Of a stretch of 15,726 nt of DNA, positions 13,864-15,726 are shown piece by piece. The notes under the pieces are model-generated. The model had not been told where the DNA came from and searched no databases. It saw nothing but the letters and a program-made list of their open reading frames with translations. Source of the DNA: Minisyncoccota bacterium. Lineage in GTDB: Bacteria > Patescibacteriota > Minisyncoccia > UBA6257 > HR35. The stretch is from positions 1-15,726 of the forward strand of contig CALIVE010000087.1 in the NCBI GenBank assembly GCA_938048445.1, written 5' to 3'. Every line of letters begins with the position of its first letter. Positions within the stretch are counted from its first letter, which is position 1. Made by a program: the position numbers and the translations under genes.

Positions 13864-14876
13864 AAGTTAAATAAACTTCTAATATGCTTAACCAACATTG
13901 CGCAATAACCCCATTCATTATCATACCAAGAAAATACTTTAACTAAATCGCCATCAACAACTTTTGTTAATGTTAAATCAATAACAGCTCCATAAGGTTC
14001 TCCGATAATATCACTTGAAACAACTTGATCTTCAACGATTTTAATAACATCCTTCCATTGTGGACTATTTGCTTCTTCTTTGAAAATATTATTTATCTCT
14101 TCAACACTGGTTGGCCTTTCCATAAGCATTGTAATGTCTGATAAGGAAACTATTGGGACAGGTACTCTAATTGAAATGCCATCAAATTTTCTTTTCATTT
14201 CAGGAATAACTTTTACTGTAGCCTCAGCAGCTCCGGTTGTTGAAGGAACAATATTTTGAGCTCCAGCACGACCTCGGCGAAAATCGTGTCCTTTAACAAT
14301 GCTATCAACAATAGATTGAGTATTAGTATAGGCATGAATGGTTGTTAAAATTGCTTTTTTAATTCCTATCCTTTTATTCAAAATGGCTAAGACAGGATTA
14401 ACAGAATTTGTTGTGCAAGATGCATTTGAAGTAATTAAACCCTGTTCTCCTAAAGAATAAATTCTTCCTAAATCTTCAATACCTGGAGTAAAGTGAGGAG
14501 TCATTTCATCTTTAGCAGGTGCTGTGATAACAACTCTTTTAGCTCCCGCAATTAAATGAGTTTTAGCCTTTTCAAATTCTGTAAAAACACCAGTAGCTTC
14601 AACAACTATATCAATATCTAAATCTTTCCAAGGAAGCTTTGTTGGATCAGTTTCTTTAAAAACTAAAATTTCTTTGCCATCAACAATTAATTTCTCATCT
14701 TTAACTTCAACATTTTTATTATATTTTCCATAAACAGTATCATATTTTAATAAATAGGCTAAGTTTTGAATATCTGACAGATCATTAATAGCAATTATTT
14801 CAAAATCAGGTTGACCAAAGGCAAGGCGAAAGAAAATTCTTCCAATTCTTCCGAAACCATTGATAGCTATTCTCAT
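13860..14876 (-). CDS. gap: Type I glyceraldehyde-3-phosphate dehydrogenase
   Basis: Catalyses the oxidative phosphorylation of glyceraldehyde-3-phosphate with NAD+ in glycolysis. The 338 residues include the Rossmann motif G-F-G-R-I-G-R (7-13), the NAD-selecting N31-D32, S-N-A-S-C-T-T-N (150-157) with catalytic C154, and H181 in H-A-Y-T-N-T-Q. R-V-P-V-P and W-Y-D-N-E-W-G-Y come later. Length is normal. Two small oddities: the usual C-T-T-N-C is C-T-T-N-S, and the stretch before the catalytic Cys (124-148), normally containing G-V-N, reads T-P-G-I-E-D-L with a few extra residues. It sits between the rmuC-like gene and the glycosylase gene, its TGA overlapping the glycosylase ATG. A hairpin lies just before its start. 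NAD preference and glycolytic use are inferred from the residues. Confidence 0.96.
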   Translation of the reverse strand: MRIAINGFGRIGRIFFRLAFGQPDFEIIAINDLSDIQNLAYLLKYDTVYGKYNKNVEVKDEKLIVDGKEILVFKETDPTKLPWKDLDIDIVVEATGVFTEFEKAKTHLIAGAKRVVITAPAKDEMTPHFTPGIEDLGRIYSLGEQGLITSNASCTTNSVNPVLAILNKRIGIKKAILTTIHAYTNTQSIVDSIVKGHDFRRGRAGAQNIVPSTTGAAEATVKVIPEMKRKFDGISIRVPVPIVSLSDITMLMERPTSVEEINNIFKEEANSPQWKDVIKIVEDQVVSSDIIGEPYGAVIDLTLTKVVDGDLVKVFSWYDNEWGYCAMLVKHIRSLFNL

Positions 14877-14884
14877 TTTTGTCT

Positions 14885-14915
14885 AATGCGAATGAGAAAA
14901 AACATTCTTCGCATT
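14885..14915 (-). promoter_or_regulatory. Imperfect hairpin just upstream of the gap start codon
   Basis: The plus strand has AATGCGAATG (14885-14894) facing CATTCTTCGCATT (14903-14915). An 8 bp perfect stem forms from AATGCGAA and TTCGCATT. A 10 bp stem with a 3-base bulge is an alternative. The minus-strand RNA would have a U-rich loop, with the start codon 8 bases after the stem. There is no T-run after it, so it is not a classical terminator. It could mark the rmuC 3' end, protect it, or modulate gap translation. Confidence 0.45.
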
Positions 14916-14917
14916 GC

Positions 14918-14931
14918 TAAATTACGACCTA
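14918..14931 (-). repeat. 14 bp repeat at a stop codon, copy 2
   Basis: Identical to the copy at 13121-13134, again starting with the TAG stop of the upstream gene (rmuC-like) on the minus strand. Here it is followed at once by the hairpin before gap. Confidence 0.6.
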
Positions 14932-15726
14932 AAGTAAAGTTTTAATCTTTTCCTTCTCTTCTATTTTACTGCTTAATTTCTCTTCTTTTTTGATTAGAGA
15001 TTTAAAATTAAATACGAATTTATTAAAAGCTCGATAAGCTTGTTCAAGATTTGAGGTGCTATTAGTTAACTGATTTTTAGCTTTTTCTAAATAATTTGTA
15101 ATTTCAGTGATATCTTTTTCTAATTGAGATAAATTATTCAATATTTCTTTCATATTTTGAGCAAATTCTTGTCTTTGTAAAACTAAAGCTAACTGATGGC
15201 ATAAGATTTCAAAAGTTTTTGGCGAAGTAAGATAAACAGATTTTTCTTTAGCATAACTCCAAACTTCAGAATAATCTTTATCACTCAAAATTTCATAAAA
15301 TAATCCTTCGCCAGGAATAAACATAATTGCATATTCAACAGTTCCCCTTAAGGGATATATATATTTATTAGCAATTGAATCAATATGATTTTTTAAAGCT
15401 TTTACAAGTTCTTTTTTTAGCTTTTCTTTTTCTTCTTCACTTGATTCTAAAATTTTTGCAAAACTACTATACGGAAATTTTGAATCAATTGGGATTAAGG
15501 TCTCATTTATTTTTAGGACATAATCAACTCTATTGAGACCTATTTGAAATTGTTTGACATAAATATTATTAGGAAATTCTCTTAAAATTTCTTCTAAAGC
15601 TCTTTCTCCAAAAATTCCTACGCTTTTAGTGCCAGCTAAAACATTTTTAAGATTCCTCAAATCTATAGAATAGTTTTCTAAAATGCGTGCAACCTCTTCA
15701 ACTTTAGCAGTTTTTTCTATTGATTT
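14929..15726 (-). CDS. rmuC: RmuC family protein, 5' end beyond the window
   Basis: RmuC proteins have a nuclease-like fold and are linked to limiting DNA inversions and rearrangements; the exact activity is not settled. The frame stays open from the TAG at 14929 to the window edge, so 265 C-terminal residues are visible and the start is outside. A TTG at 15658-15660 is internal, since the sequence upstream of it continues as a family-like helix (A-R-I-L-E-N-Y-S-I-D). Diagnostic segments are G-I-F-G-E-R-A-L-E-E-I-L, R-V-D-Y-V-L-K, P-I-D-S-K-F-P, F-I-P-G-E-G-L-F-Y-E-I-L and S-P-K-T-F-E-I-L. A coiled coil of about 85 residues ends the protein. The N-terminal membrane or coiled-coil part typical of the family would be off-window. 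It leads into gap on the same strand, 52 bp apart. Confidence 0.92.
   Translation of the reverse strand, partial: KSIEKTAKVEEVARILENYSIDLRNLKNVLAGTKSVGIFGERALEEILREFPNNIYVKQFQIGLNRVDYVLKINETLIPIDSKFPYSSFAKILESSEEEKEKLKKELVKALKNHIDSIANKYIYPLRGTVEYAIMFIPGEGLFYEILSDKDYSEVWSYAKEKSVYLTSPKTFEILCHQLALVLQRQEFAQNMKEILNNLSQLEKDITEITNYLEKAKNQLTNSTSNLEQAYRAFNKFVFNFKSLIKKEEKLSSKIEEKEKIKTLL

Noticed and set aside
15658..15660. TTG as the start of the rmuC-like gene
   Set aside because: The frame continues open to the window edge with family-like helical sequence, so this TTG is an internal Leu codon.
1..15726. Alternative genetic code (TGA as glycine)
   Set aside because: TGA ends gatB, secF, gap and several pilus genes exactly at overlaps with the next start, and no in-frame TGA interrupts a conserved gene.

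Overview
This is an AT-rich, very gene-dense window of 15,726 bp. It most resembles a Candidate Phyla Radiation (Patescibacteria) genome, probably Parcubacteria. The evidence is the low G+C content judged by eye, nearly every gene overlapping or abutting the next, short versions of conserved proteins (a 419-residue PilB, a 279-residue SecF), and a type IV pilus locus of the kind common in that group. TGA is used as a stop codon (for example at the ends of gatB and secF), so this is not the TGA-to-glycine code of Gracilibacteria or SR1. The uL11 gene is not followed by the uL1 gene, which would fit the Parcubacteria lineage reported to lack uL1. The taxonomic assignment is inference.

Plus strand, 29-4515: one tight housekeeping operon, nusG - rplK - thymidylate-kinase-like gene - gatB - secF - ribulose-phosphate-3-epimerase-like gene. 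It covers transcription elongation, the ribosomal stalk base, nucleotide metabolism, tRNA transamidation, protein export and sugar-phosphate metabolism. The thymidylate kinase has lost the Walker A lysine, and the epimerase has a divergent active-site loop.

Minus strand, 4508-12766: a type IV pilus (or related pseudopilus) operon, transcribed pilB - pilC - large modular prepilin (585 aa) - anchored secreted beta-rich protein (569 aa) - PilW-like minor pilin - PilX/GspK-like minor pilin - small pilin. All but the last are translationally coupled by 4-29 bp overlaps. The last gene sits behind a 94 bp gap carrying twin -10-like boxes and a perfect DnaA-box match. PilB powers assembly, PilC is the platform, and the three minor pilins with the anchored protein are plausibly the fibre tip or its surface partners. 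This is the most interesting part of the window: the 585-residue prepilin carries about 430 residues of adhesin-like domains, one of which appears nested inside another.

Minus strand, 12854 to the window end: an rmuC-like gene (cut by the window edge), a type I NAD-dependent GAPDH, an AAG-type 3-methyladenine DNA glycosylase with an internal insertion of about 55 residues, and an 84-residue EF-Tu-domain-2-like protein. A 14 bp sequence is repeated exactly at the stop codons of rmuC and the glycosylase gene, and an imperfect hairpin lies just before the GAPDH start.

Almost no start codon has a Shine-Dalgarno sequence. I saw no tRNA, rRNA, CRISPR array, insertion sequence or phage gene. There is no gene-free stretch longer than about 95 bp.
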